Below are positions 39,239 through 48,775 of a stretch of 64,000 nucleotides of DNA, in pieces (the first letter of the stretch is position 1; the number at the start of each line of letters is the position of its first letter). The position numbers and the translations under genes are program-made. This stretch comes from Paulinella micropora (lineage: Eukaryota; Cercozoa; Imbricatea; Euglyphida; Paulinellidae), in assembly GCA_019918135.1 (NCBI GenBank), contig WBZZ01001376.1, positions 41,001-105,000 on the forward strand, read 5' to 3'. The notes under the pieces were generated by a model that saw only the letters and a program-made list of their open reading frames with translations, ran no database searches and was not told where the DNA came from.

Positions 39239-40979
39239 CTTGAGCATCCTGCTTGTTCTCGGTTGTAGCAACTTCTTGTTTATTTGTATCTGAAGGTATG
39301 TTTTCTTTTCCTTCTTCGTATGGAGAGACAGGATCCGAGTCACTTTCTGCGGTCGCAATAGGGGGCGGCGAGAGGGAGACGGCGCAGGACTGCGCGAGGC
39401 AGAGCTTGTAGCGCGTAGCTTGGGGCAGCAGGAAGCGCGCCCGGGACACATTCCGAGCGCAATGCGCGCTGAGACAGGTGATGGTTAGTTCGGTTTGGCC
39501 CAAGGTCACGAGCAAGCGATTGGAGTGGTGCGGGTCAGTGCAGCCCGTCGCGGCGTGGCGGAAAGGGCAGACGGCGGTATTCTTGGTCGTATAGCACATG
39601 ATGTAACCCGAGGGCTTCCAAACGACATTTTCGATCTGAACCTACCGCCCCAAATAAGGTACAATGTGCGCACGCAGGAGCGCGCTCATCTGGCCCTGCG
39701 TGTAGCGGTGCGGCCCGCCGAGGGTGAGGGCGAAGTCCTCGCCCGGCGCAGCCCCAGGCGCGCGACTGACTTGGCCCGCGACTTGTGCCCCCCAAATCAA
39801 AGGGCCTACCGACCGGCGCGGCGCAGTAGGGTCACTCTGAACCTGAGCTTTTGTGGCACGCAATACAGGCGCGGAGGGCGGAGGCGGGGTTGTGCGCTCA
39901 GGGCTAGGGGTCTTGCTCTCGGCTGGGGCTGGGTGGGAAGTAGAAGCGCCTTCTCCGGGCGAATCCCGGGGAGGCCAGGAGAAGGCTTTAAGCCCCCCCT
40001 CTTGGGCACACGCGCGCTTCCGACGGAAAGGGCGGGAGCGGGTAGCACCCCCCTTATTGGGGGCGGCATCTCGGCGCCCGAAGCGCGCGGGGGAGTCAGG
40101 GTCCTGCCACGCGGGGCCCTGACGGGTAGCTTCAGTTTCGCCCACGCTGGCCAGAAGGACAAACCTGTCCAAGGCCTCGTCTGTCATTCTGTCGCAGGTG
40201 TCGAGGACGAGGCTTGCCGCAAGGAATTCGAGCGAAGGGTCGCAGAGCGAGGGGGGCGAGCTGGAGCTGGAGCTGGAGCTGCCGCCTGCCGGGCGAAACT
40301 GGTAGCGGGCAAAGGGGAGCAAAGGCCGCTGTGCATAGACGGGGTTGTGACAGGATTGGCCAAAGGGGCAGTGCGATAGGTCGCGCGCGCCCGCCTGGAA
40401 GCAGCCGGCACAGGGCCCAGCCCGCTTGCGCGGGAAGACGAGGTGGTATGACAGTTTGTCATACCTTTTAAGCTGGCGGCGGCGACCCCCGCCTGATGTG
40501 TTGGGCAGGTTCTGCCACTTTTCTACGCGGTCATGACTTTGCAGCACGTGCGCGGTGGAGGCGGCCCAGGCCTCAGCATCAGACTTGCCCTCGGCGACCA
40601 GACGCGCGATAATAAGCCGTGCCAGCACGACGAGCAGGCGTTGCATAAATTCCAACAAGTGCTTGGGTGTGAGCTTTGAGGTTTGCCGCGCGTCAAGATC
40701 GACTATGAGGGCTGAGGGGCTATTTATGACCTGCACCAGGGCGATTCGGTTGAAAACGTGTGAGTAGGGGTTGCGCGCCAGCCTGCGTAACAAGCCGGCC
40801 ATTAATTTCTGCTCGGGGAGCGTAAGGTGGAGCCTGCCGCCTGACATGAGTGTAAAGTTGGGGGCAAGCTTTTGCTCCTGCACGCGACGCCTGCCCGTGT
40901 TCAGCAGGGTCTGGATGTGCATGTACAAGCTATGGCCCAGGACCCAAGGTTTTGCCTGCTGCGGTGTTGCGGTCTGCAT
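39239..40979 (-). pseudogene. AEP-type primase with UL52-like zinc segment, interrupted by TAG
   Basis: ATG 40979 (MQTATPQQAKPWVLGHSLYM). Primase core: SALIVDLDARQ (hhhDhD metal motif, residues about 90-100) and KLSYHLVFP (the sxH motif), separated by a long helical region, then a Cys cluster (CAGCFQAG...HCPFGQSCH). After a Pro-rich linker and TLGGPHRYTQGQ, a TAG occurs at 39642-39644. The same frame continues through VQIENVVWKPSGYIMCY, CPFRHAATGC and HHSNRLLVTL, matching the zinc-binding end of herpes UL52-like primases. It makes replication primers, by family. Confidence 0.6.
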
Positions 40980-41880
40980 CCTTTGACAACTTTGGATATC
41001 TTTTTTTTCTGTTTACTCGTATGATTTGCTTTTCTTTTAAGAAAAGGGAGAGAGAGGGAGAGAAAGAGAGGGAGACTCAGAGGGAGCGGGGGAGGGACAA
41101 GAGAGGGGGGAGGGAGAGAGTGGGGGGGGGGATAGAGGGAAATAAAGAGCCCCCCAATTTGAATTATGCAGCATAAGGGGAGGGGCCGCACCACACAGGC
41201 AAGCCGAGAGGTTTCGGAGCGCAGCGTCGCCAACTCCGGGTAGCGCTCGGCAGAGCAAGGCAGGGGCCCGTGCCTGTCATGAGTCAGGTCGATCCGAAGT
41301 TCTGTGCGCAGTCCCGTACATAATTTCCTGCGGGCGTGCTCCTCTATATTGCCAGCGTCGGCAGTAGAGGGTGCACTGCCCATTTTTGTGGGCACACCTT
41401 ATGCTTTTTTTTTCGTGGTCAGCAGCAGTCCTCTTCGGCTATTTTTAGGCGAATTTTTGTTACTCTCCTAGGCGGGGCGGGAAGGAGCGCGTCAAAAACT
41501 GTACCAATTTATGTTTTTATTAAAAAAGCTAGACATGGTCTTAGTACACTTGGCACTGAGTACTAGAAGGCGGCGCTCTCCCTCCAGCCCGCGCCAGCGG
41601 GCTGGGGCGCTCTCCCTCCAGCCCGCGCCAGCGGGCTGGGGCGCTCTCCCTCCAGACCGCGTCAGCGGGCTGGGGCGCTTTCTGCGTGTCAGCTTGGCCA
41701 TATCGCGGATCGCGATATGACCAACCGCGATGTCTATCCTCCAATCAGGAAAAAGGGCAGGAGAAGGGGGGGCACCTTCCCCCCTCTGTGGCCCCCCTAA
41801 GGGGGGGGGGGGTGCTCCCCCCCCACAAGACACAAGTGCGCTGGTCCACAGAGCGGCGGCTTGTCGCAAAAGCACAGAAA
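40980..41880. other. Spacer with purine-rich run, tandem palindromes and a possible upstream exon
   Basis: A reverse frame from ATG 41395 (MPTKMGSAPSTADAGNIEEH) is coding-like for about 80 codons and then enters a pyrimidine-rich tract, so it could be an upstream exon or a separate small gene. The rest is a GA-rich tract (41040-41130), a copy of the dispersed 3' motif (41511-41567), the tandem palindromes, and a G/C hairpin (41800-41825). Confidence 0.4.
41574..41677. repeat. Three 34-bp tandem units built around a GC palindrome
   Basis: Units start at 41574, 41608 and 41642. Each holds GCGCTCTCCCTC followed by CCAGCCCGCGCCAGCGGGCT. The third copy has two changes (GACCGCGTCAGC). Each unit can form a near-perfect hairpin. 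Single copies of the palindrome are scattered through the GC-rich blocks. Confidence 0.9.
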
Positions 41881-42375
41881 ATGCAGGGCAAGGAACAGCG
41901 CCACATGGCTAGCGCTGGGGTGGCTCGCTCGGGTGTCTTCAGTACTGCAAGCCTTCTGCACTGGGAGAAGCTGCTCGAGGAGGCGGAGGATAATTTTATT
42001 GCAGCCACGAAGCGCGACGATCGAACTGAGGCCAAGCGGAGCGGGGACAAGCTTATTACTATGGTGCACTCTATCTTCTGCAAGCTTCATCGCTACATCC
42101 GGCTGAGCGAAGACCGGGATGAAGCCCTCGCTGCAGCCCAGGATGCACTAGAGGAGCTGGGCGGGCTTGAGAGCTTGATTCTGTGCGCCTTCTACGCCCA
42201 TGCATACAACAACAGCAACAACAACAAAAACAGGAATAATGCAAATGAGAGCCTGCTTGACTTTCTCTGGCCTACTATGTTTCGCGTTCTTTTGACTGAG
42301 CTTGGACTAGATTGGAAAAGGTTTGCGAGGGAACTGATGCAAAGCGAGCAGAGGGAGAAGGAGAAGGAGAGGTAA
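41881..42375 (+). CDS. Hypothetical helical protein
   Basis: An intact 164-residue protein from ATG 41881 (MQGKEQRHMASAGVARSGVF). Mostly helical: HWEKLLEEAEDNFIAATKRDD, KLITMVHSIFCKLHRYIRLS, ALAAAQDALEELGGLESLILCAFYAHA, an Asn-rich linker (NNSNNNKNRNN), then LDFLWPTMFRVLLTELGLDW. It ends with TAA in a charged tail. A four-helix or alpha-solenoid fold is likely. I do not recognise the family. Confidence 0.6.
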   Translation: MQGKEQRHMASAGVARSGVFSTASLLHWEKLLEEAEDNFIAATKRDDRTEAKRSGDKLITMVHSIFCKLHRYIRLSEDRDEALAAAQDALEELGGLESLILCAFYAHAYNNSNNNKNRNNANESLLDFLWPTMFRVLLTELGLDWKRFARELMQSEQREKEKER

Positions 42376-42863
42376 GGCGCAGGGGAGTGGAGCGCCAAGA
42401 AAGTGCAAAAAAAAGTTTTTTTAAAATTAAAACTCGACAAAGTCTTACGCTTGACACTGAGAACTAGGAGAGGGAGAAGGACGGAGGAGGGGAGGGGCAG
42501 GGAGAGGGGGCGGCGCCAAGAAGATGCGAAAATGTTTTTTATTAAAGCTCGACGGTCTTACACTTGGCAGGCGGGCCCAGCCCCATCAAAGTCAGGTCAA
42601 AACACACTAGCGCATGCCGAGACGTTCCAAAAAGCAGAAGGCAGCAATGGAGCAATTCACCGCTTCCGACTTATTCTCGTTGGTTCTGGATCATGTTTCT
42701 GCGTTCGACCCATTCCATTCCCACCACTATTCTCTCCCACCCACGATTCTGGGAGGATAACGAACGGATGCTGTCTGTTATAAAGTCCCGCAGAACTCTG
42801 CCTTGCTTCTCTTGCCTTACAGCATCTCCTATTATCAGTACACAATCTCTGGCTCGCCGCGGT
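42376..42863. other. Intergenic region with two copies of the dispersed 3' motif
   Basis: Copies at about 42415-42473 (ACTCGACAAAGTCTTACGCT, then TGACACTGAGAACTAG) and 42533-42570 (AGCTCGACGGTCTTACACTT, then GGCA) each follow a T-run plus ATTAAA. The remainder, to 42863, shows no gene on either strand that I can support. Confidence 0.55.
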
Positions 42864-43616
42864 CTATTCCAACTCTTCGCAGTCCTCACAGAATCTCTCG
42901 CCATCCCGATAGACCCAGTGAGGTTTAACAGTCCCCTCCACACCTTTCTCGAGCAGGTCCATCCAGGAAATAGATCCACTGTCGTAAGTGTCATGCTTCA
43001 TGTAGGCATCTCCTAACAAGTTAAGCATTTGTTTCGAGATCATACGCTTCAGCATTGCCTCGATTTCGGCGCGGCTCTGCACGTAGAATAGCTCGCCTTT
43101 CAGGCGTAGCCACGCAGAAATATTCAAGCTGCCACATTTCTCGCATTCACCGTTGACGTCGTTGCTCCGCAAGCTGAGTCGGATCTTGGTTTTTCCAGTT
43201 GAGAGGCTGTGGTGCCAGTAAAATTCTAAAGACGTCGCAATGCGTTCAGCATAGCCGAAGCGTTTGCCGGCGTGGAGGTTCAGGCAGCCACCCAGATCAT
43301 AATCAACCTCATTTTCGTAATACTGGTTCGGGGTAGCGCCGTGGAGGCCGAATTTGGTGTAACCTCCCTTGAGGGCGACCTCTTCAATTGCGTCGGCCAC
43401 CGGCCCGCGCACACTGGCAAGGTGTTCTTCCTGAGCTTCGGTCGCCAACGGGAGAAGACACTTGCTCAGGCTGCGACAGGTCGTGCCCAGCACAGCCACG
43501 GACGGCGGAGACCACGAGGACAGATGTCGCAGCAGTTCCTCTGGCAGTGCAGTCAAATGCGCCAACGGGCCCGTGTGCCCCAGCTTTGGCTTTTTCTTCA
43601 TGGGAACGCTTGTCAT
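42864..43616 (-). CDS. F-box protein with C-terminal Cys motif (intact paralogue)
   Basis: 250 residues. The start is MTSVPMKKKPKLGH at 43616, or the second ATG at 43601. F-box: LTALPEELLRHLSSWSPPSVAVLGTTCRSLSKCL. A middle region has SNDVNGECEKCGSLNIS (Cys pair), and the C-terminus VYRDGERFCEDCEELE has a second pair, together suggesting a zinc site. It is a paralogue of the frameshifted 32651-33467. It ends in TAG. An SCF ubiquitin-ligase adaptor, by family; the substrate is unknown. Confidence 0.7.
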   Translation of the reverse strand: MTSVPMKKKPKLGHTGPLAHLTALPEELLRHLSSWSPPSVAVLGTTCRSLSKCLLPLATEAQEEHLASVRGPVADAIEEVALKGGYTKFGLHGATPNQYYENEVDYDLGGCLNLHAGKRFGYAERIATSLEFYWHHSLSTGKTKIRLSLRSNDVNGECEKCGSLNISAWLRLKGELFYVQSRAEIEAMLKRMISKQMLNLLGDAYMKHDTYDSGSISWMDLLEKGVEGTVKPHWVYRDGERFCEDCEELE

Positions 43617-44013
43617 GGCTCTAGCTAGTGTTCAAATATCGGAACCAACAAAGGAAAAAACAAAAAACGGGATATAGTGGTGGAAGATGTCACAAAGGTC
43701 AGGTTGGACAAGGGAGGGGGGGTGCCCCCCCCCACCACCCTGGCGGGTCGGCATGGCGGGGGGGGGGGGGGGCACCCCCCCCCTTGAACAAGCACCTCTA
43801 GCTTGGAAACGTCGTTGCTTTGGCCACAATCCGCAATTTTTAGCCAATGCCTAAAAGGCAGCGAGCTGGTAAGCTCAAGAAAGCCCGTGTCCCTGCCCCT
43901 GCCCGGCCTCTGAGCCAGAGGCCCAGAGCAGCTGCGTAGAGGCTCGCACCCAACCCGCGGCGGCCCCTTCTCAGCCTTTTTCGGCTGCTGGCGTGCTAGC
44001 AGGCGCCACCACG
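43617..44013. other. Divergent spacer with G/C hairpins
   Basis: The spacer between the reverse F-box and forward LRR genes contains two G-run/C-run hairpins (GGGGGGGGTGCCCCCCCC type, 43712-43790). A forward frame enters the LRR gene from upstream without an ATG. Promoters presumably lie here. Confidence 0.5.
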
Positions 44014-45069
44014 ATGGAGGACTTCCTGGAATACCACAGCCGAAGCGGCGACCTGTCTGAGCTTGATCTTGGCAAAGCGGTGGATCGGCAGTTGCTCCTG
44101 GAATACGGTCCTGCTTGGTCACAGGTCGGAGTGCCTATCCGCAGGGTTCTGCTGCGCAAGTCGTTGGCTCTCCCGGACCTTTCTGCTTTTTTGGCCTTTA
44201 TCTCAGCTCTTTCCGTCGAGGAGCTGGATTTATCAGGCTCCTCTCAGCTCACAGACGACATGCTAGCTGCTCTGTTGGAAAGCTTCCCACTGCTTCAGCG
44301 ACTGGTCTTGGCGGGCTGCGCCAAGGTCACAAACAAGGGCCTTTTGCACGTGGGCCGCCTGGCGCCTCAACTACAAACGCTAGACTGCTCCTCTTGCCCC
44401 ATCATCACAGGCGGGGGTTTGATTAGTCTGCTCGGCGATCTTCCCAAACTCGAACGCTTAGTACTTCAGCGTTGCTTTGGTCTAGAAAGCCAGGCTATGG
44501 TCCTTTTTGCACAAACGGGCCATCCACGGCTCCAAGAACTAGATCTGTCTTATTGCCCCTGGATTGAGGATTTCGTGCTGGCCCGCCTAGCTGAGCAGAA
44601 TTTCCCCAAGCTCGCGCTGCTGGACCTTACATGTTGTTCCAAGATCGCAGACGCCGGAGTTGCGGCGTTATCGTCACAGCTGCCTCGACTGCGGCGCCTG
44701 AGTCTGTCGGGCTGCTTCAAGCTTACAGAAGCGATCTGGCCCCACCTGTCGGCGCAAAACTGCCTGCAAAAGTTGGAGGAGCTTGATCTGTCGCGTTGCT
44801 CTTTGCTTACGGGCGAAAAAACGTCGCGATGGCCCAAGAAGCAAAAGCTACCTACTAGCCTGACCACCTTGAATCTCTCCAGGTGTCATGCGCTCACCGA
44901 CGTGGGTCTGCAGGCCTTGGTCACGCGGCTACCCAGCCTCCAAAAAATTGATCTTTCGTATTGTCCGGAGCTTACTAAAGATTCACTGGCGACCTTGTCC
45001 GAAGTAACGGGGCTACAGCAAATGAACCTCACGCAATGCAAGGGGATTCTAGGCGCGCGAGGCAATTAG
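44014..45069 (+). CDS. AMN1/FBXL-type leucine-rich repeat protein
   Basis: 351 residues from ATG 44014 (context CCACCACGATGG). Regular cysteine-containing LRRs: VEELDLSGSSQLTDDMLAAL, LQRLVLAGCAKVTNKGLLHV, LQELDLSYCPWIEDFVLARL, LALLDLTCCSKIADAGVAAL, LRRLSLSGCFKLTEAI, LTTLNLSRCHALTDVGLQAL, LQKIDLSYCPELTKDSLATL. At least 12 repeats, with no clear F-box in the first 40 residues (MEDFLEYHSRSGDLSELDLG). Complete and uninterrupted. Probably a ubiquitin-ligase substrate-recognition or scaffold protein. Confidence 0.75.
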   Translation: MEDFLEYHSRSGDLSELDLGKAVDRQLLLEYGPAWSQVGVPIRRVLLRKSLALPDLSAFLAFISALSVEELDLSGSSQLTDDMLAALLESFPLLQRLVLAGCAKVTNKGLLHVGRLAPQLQTLDCSSCPIITGGGLISLLGDLPKLERLVLQRCFGLESQAMVLFAQTGHPRLQELDLSYCPWIEDFVLARLAEQNFPKLALLDLTCCSKIADAGVAALSSQLPRLRRLSLSGCFKLTEAIWPHLSAQNCLQKLEELDLSRCSLLTGEKTSRWPKKQKLPTSLTTLNLSRCHALTDVGLQALVTRLPSLQKIDLSYCPELTKDSLATLSEVTGLQQMNLTQCKGILGARGN

Positions 45070-45269
45070 AGCTTTTTTTATTATGATTATTATTAAATTC
45101 GTGTTTGGTACCATACACTACCAGAATAATAAACCCGACGGCTTGTCTGGCCTGAATTTCCTGGCAGAAGTAGACGGAATGTTTAAACCAAAAATGTTTA
45201 AACCAAAAATCCACAATCTGCGCCAGGCTGTCGAGCTTGCCTCGCAGCTTAAGGTTCAGCAGCCTCCCG

Positions 45270-45560
45270 TTAGGGGTTCGGCGCAGCCCCTTGCTGGGCT
45301 AGTTTTCTTTTCAAGCCTAAGCCCTCGTGGCCGCCGGACAGGGTTACGGGTGCCGCGCAGACGAGCGTAAAGACGGACGACAATATGTTGTACGTTCCGT
45401 GCGCGCGCAGTTCTCCATTGCGCTCGACCAAGAAAGCGTACTTGCAGCGTTTGCCTCGCTGCCACAAGAGGGCCAGGGTCTGCTTGCGTGTCGGCTTTAG
45501 CCCAGCCAACAGCGCGTAGACGCAGTAGTTGCCGCCCCCGCCGTTGGAGGGTTAGCACGT
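45270..45560 (-). pseudogene. Gene fragment, unknown
   Basis: A reverse frame reading GGGGNYCVYALLAGLKPTRKQT...CKYAFLVERNGELRAHGTYNILSSVFTLVCAAP to 45270. It looks coding-like but has no ATG; a TAA lies upstream near 45555. It may be the remnant of a longer gene. No family recognised. Confidence 0.35.
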
Positions 45561-45651
45561 GTCCCCCGGGGACAGAAACCCGCGAGCCCCGCCGCCCTGC
45601 GAACGTACTTTCTGACCTGGGCGGACTCAGACCCCTCGGCGGTGACAAATA

Positions 45652-47491
45652 TCAGTTTTTTTTCTCTTGCTGCAAGTAGTAATCCAGAATAGCAAAGAGG
45701 TAGGGCTGCGGGGCGCCGTGGGGTGCCGCCGAGCCCAGAGCGCGGTTGTACCAGTACAGGAGGGCCTCGCTCTGCACCAGCGAGCTGGCATCGCGCCGGG
45801 GCAGGGCTAGCAGGGGCACGCTACCTTCCCCTTTGCGTTCGGCTAGGGAGAGAGGAGGGGCAGGGGGAGGGGCGGAGGCCAAGCCCAGGGCCGGGAGCTC
45901 GGACGGCGGCCGCGTAGCCTCCCCCGCAGGAGCGATCGATTCTAAGAGGTGATGTTGTATATAAGCGCCGCTGCCGTCTTCTCTGCGCGGGCCCTGCGGG
46001 CTGCGGCGCACGACTTCGATTAGTAAGAGGCACGCCCAGCAGACGAAGAGTGTAACAAGATGTTCAGCCAGGGGCGGGCTATTCACATCGCCCTTGCGCA
46101 GGCGCAAAGGGAACAGTTTTACTATTGTGTACAATGTAGATGACGATGGCCAGGGTTTGAAAAAGAGGTCGCGCAGTGAGGGTGGTACGTGCCTAAACCT
46201 AATTTTCTCATTGCTGAGGTAGAAGAAGGGGCAACGCAGGGGGCTATCGTAGTAGCCACCGCTGCGGAAGCCATTCTTGACCTCCTCGGGCGGCTTGAAC
46301 TCGAGGTGTAGCACGTAGTGCCACCAACGGCCCAGCTGCCTCACCTGTTCGGGGAGCTGGGCCACGTCCTTGCCTAGGTCGTCCCAGGATAGCATCCATG
46401 CTTTCTCATCGCATAGTAGTAGCTCCCGGTAAGCGGCAAGCCCCCAGCTGTGGCTGGGCCGCAGCCCCCAGCCGTCCCGGCCCCTCCCCTCATCGGAGCC
46501 CAGCGCATAAAAGCAGAGGAACAGAGCCAATGCGTTGGAGAGCCGCAGGGTCAACGAGGAGTGAGTCGACGACGCCGCCGGCCCTAGCGCCCGCCCACCG
46601 TCGCGCGGTGATCCGGTTGACCAGGTTGCACGTCTGCTGCTCGTCAAAGTCAATGGCCCAGAAGCGCCGCCGCTTCCGGTCGAAAGTGAAGTTGTATGGC
46701 TTGAGGTCGAAGGTGCAGAGCCGGCGCAGGGAACAAAAGAAACTGCTTAGAAAGTCGCACAGCTCGGCCTCTCGCCAGTCCTGCGCGTCGTTTTCGAGAC
46801 TGGGTGCCTTATTGAGGTAGTACATCAGGGAACGGCCCACGTAGTATCTCAGGATCACGTAGAAGTCGCCCGGCCTCCCGCCGTCGCGCCAGGGAGCGGT
46901 AGGGTGAGCCAGCGTAGCAATACAAGATGGCCCTTACCGGAGGCGCGACCCCCCCGGCGGCGTACAGATAGCGTTGGTACAGGGCCTGTGCCACTGCCTC
47001 TTGCTGTCTGCTCTGGCCGCGCAGCTTTTCTTGAGCCTGATCATCATCATCATCATCATAATCGTCGTCTTCCTTGCCAAGGGGCAGCTTCTTGGCAACC
47101 AAATCGCTAACAAAGCCCGACAGGGCGCGCCCAGCAGCGGGGCTGCTAATACCACTACCAGAGTTCGCAAAATTAAATCGCCAGATGTCGTCAGCGAGAA
47201 GTTCGCCTTTGTTCTTGGCATAGGAATAGCATTGCTCGTTTTGCACTAAACAAACGGGGGCGCCCTCTGGCCACAAAAAAACACCTGCCTCTGGTGGGTC
47301 AGTGCCTCGCCTCCTCCAGAAAAGGCCTGCTGAACTGTTGGTGCTTGAGAGGACTCCGTGCCTGGCCTCGTCGTAGCAGCCCACGTGCAGGTCAGGGCCG
47401 TGGGGGGTCCACTTAGCTTGCCCAGTAACCTGCAGCCCCGGCAGGAGCTGCTCTTCGAGTTGGAGTGGGCCGCCAGCCCCGGGGCGCTCAT
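45652..47491 (-). pseudogene. Divergent protein kinase of the zinc-kinase family, several frameshifts
   Basis: It starts at ATG 47491 (MSAPGLAAHSNSKSSSCRGC), which repeats the CRxCQL-type N-terminus of the 9-12 kb kinases. The frame changes soon after, near 47450. Then ADDIWRFNF ... GFVSDLVAKKLPLG (Lys position), an acidic insertion, and QQEAVAQALYQRYLYAAGGVAPPV (helix C). Frame change near 46880, then VILRYYVGRSL (hinge), TFDLKPYNFTFD (catalytic loop) and WAIDFDEQQ (DFG position). Another change near 46590 leads to the C-lobe and tail to 45652. Catalytic residues are retained. Confidence 0.55.
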
Positions 47492-48562
47492 GACGTCCGG
47501 TGGAATGGTTGGGCAAGCACCTCCATCGTGGTCGTCGGACTGGCTCTGTAGTGCTATTGGAATCGCTGTGGGGAAGCTTGCTAGGGCTTCGCGCAGGCAG
47601 TCGTCAAAGCACTTACGCAGGGAGCTCCTCACGGGTTGAAGCTTCTCCCACCAGCTCCAGGCCAGCTGGCACACCAGCTCATGGGCCAGACCACCAAGCT
47701 GGCGCACTAAAGCGGGGCCGCCAGCGCGCCAATAGGCTGCGCCGTCTTGCCGGGCTAGCAGGTCGAACAAGACCAGCAGGTTAAAGACGCGCGCGCCTCT
47801 CTTGGTCAACAGGTCCTCGCCGCGCGTGCCTCGAGCAGCTACCAGTACCTCTTTGGCGTGAGCGACCCCCGCATGCGACAGCATGTATTGTTGATGTTGC
47901 TCGTGCCAGCACAGCGACTCGCGGTCCATTTCCAGTAGCAGCAGGTGCCCCGTGCCCAGGGCCAGCGAATGAATAAAAGCGTCCAACTCTGGTTGCCGCG
48001 GCGTCCGCGCTCTGTCGGCCAACGGCGTCCCCGCCCAGTCTGTCCACAGCCAAAAGGTCTCTGGCTTTTCCAGCAGGATGCCGCACACGGCGGGCGCGCA
48101 GCCCGTAGCGAGGTGCAGGTAATGGTGCAGCGCAGCCTCCAGCACAACCAAGCTAGCGCGCTCCTCTAAGCTGCCGGCTCCGGGATCCAGCCGGACAAAC
48201 GCAAACTTGACGTCGTCTTGGACTGACAATGTACGCACATCCCGCCCGGCCGCGTCCGAGCCTAGGCTAGCAGCCCAGACCCGCCTCCAAGCCTCTGCGC
48301 TCACGCACTGAATCGCGACGGTGGCGGGGGACGACGTCGGCGTGTGGCGGGGTAGCGAACTTCCGACCACGCTCCCGGCGCTAAGCACACAGCAGTGATC
48401 TTTCCATTCGACGTACCACCTGCGCTCTTGCAAACGATTCCATGCCTGCTCGTGCCTGACGGGCTTCGTGGGGATCCCGCATTTCTTGCACAGCAGGCCG
48501 GCGTCTTGTAACACGTAATTTAGAGCAGCAAACCCGCGCGCCGCGCCCCTGCGTTTGGGCAT
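47492..48562 (-). CDS. Pseudokinase-like member of the same family
   Basis: ATG 48562 (MPKRRGAARGFAALNYVLQD). N-terminal CKKCGIP and DHCC cysteines, then VKFAFVRLDPGAG, SLVVLEAALHHYLHLATGCAPAVCGIL (helix C to strand), FWLWTDWAG (hinge), and a catalytic-loop position LLEMDRESLC without the DxKPxN set, followed by SHAG. A C-lobe helical region follows. No stop separates it from the kinase start at 47491: the frame stays open through SDDHDGGACPTIPPDVM, so a fused pseudokinase-kinase protein is possible. An ambiguous 3' end. Confidence 0.5.
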
Positions 48563-48775
48563 ACAAAAAAAAAAAGAAAAGAGGTACAAGTATTCACTTA
48601 GTATTATCAGGTCTCTACTACTATTTGTTGAACTGTTCCAAAAGGATAGCTTTTCCTTGTGCACAGTTTCGCGGGGCGCCACCCACACCCCCACCGCCCC
48701 CCCCTGCGGGCGGATGCTTGCTGATTGTATATAATCTCTTTTCGTCCTCCCCCCTCTACCTAAGACAAAAAGAAT

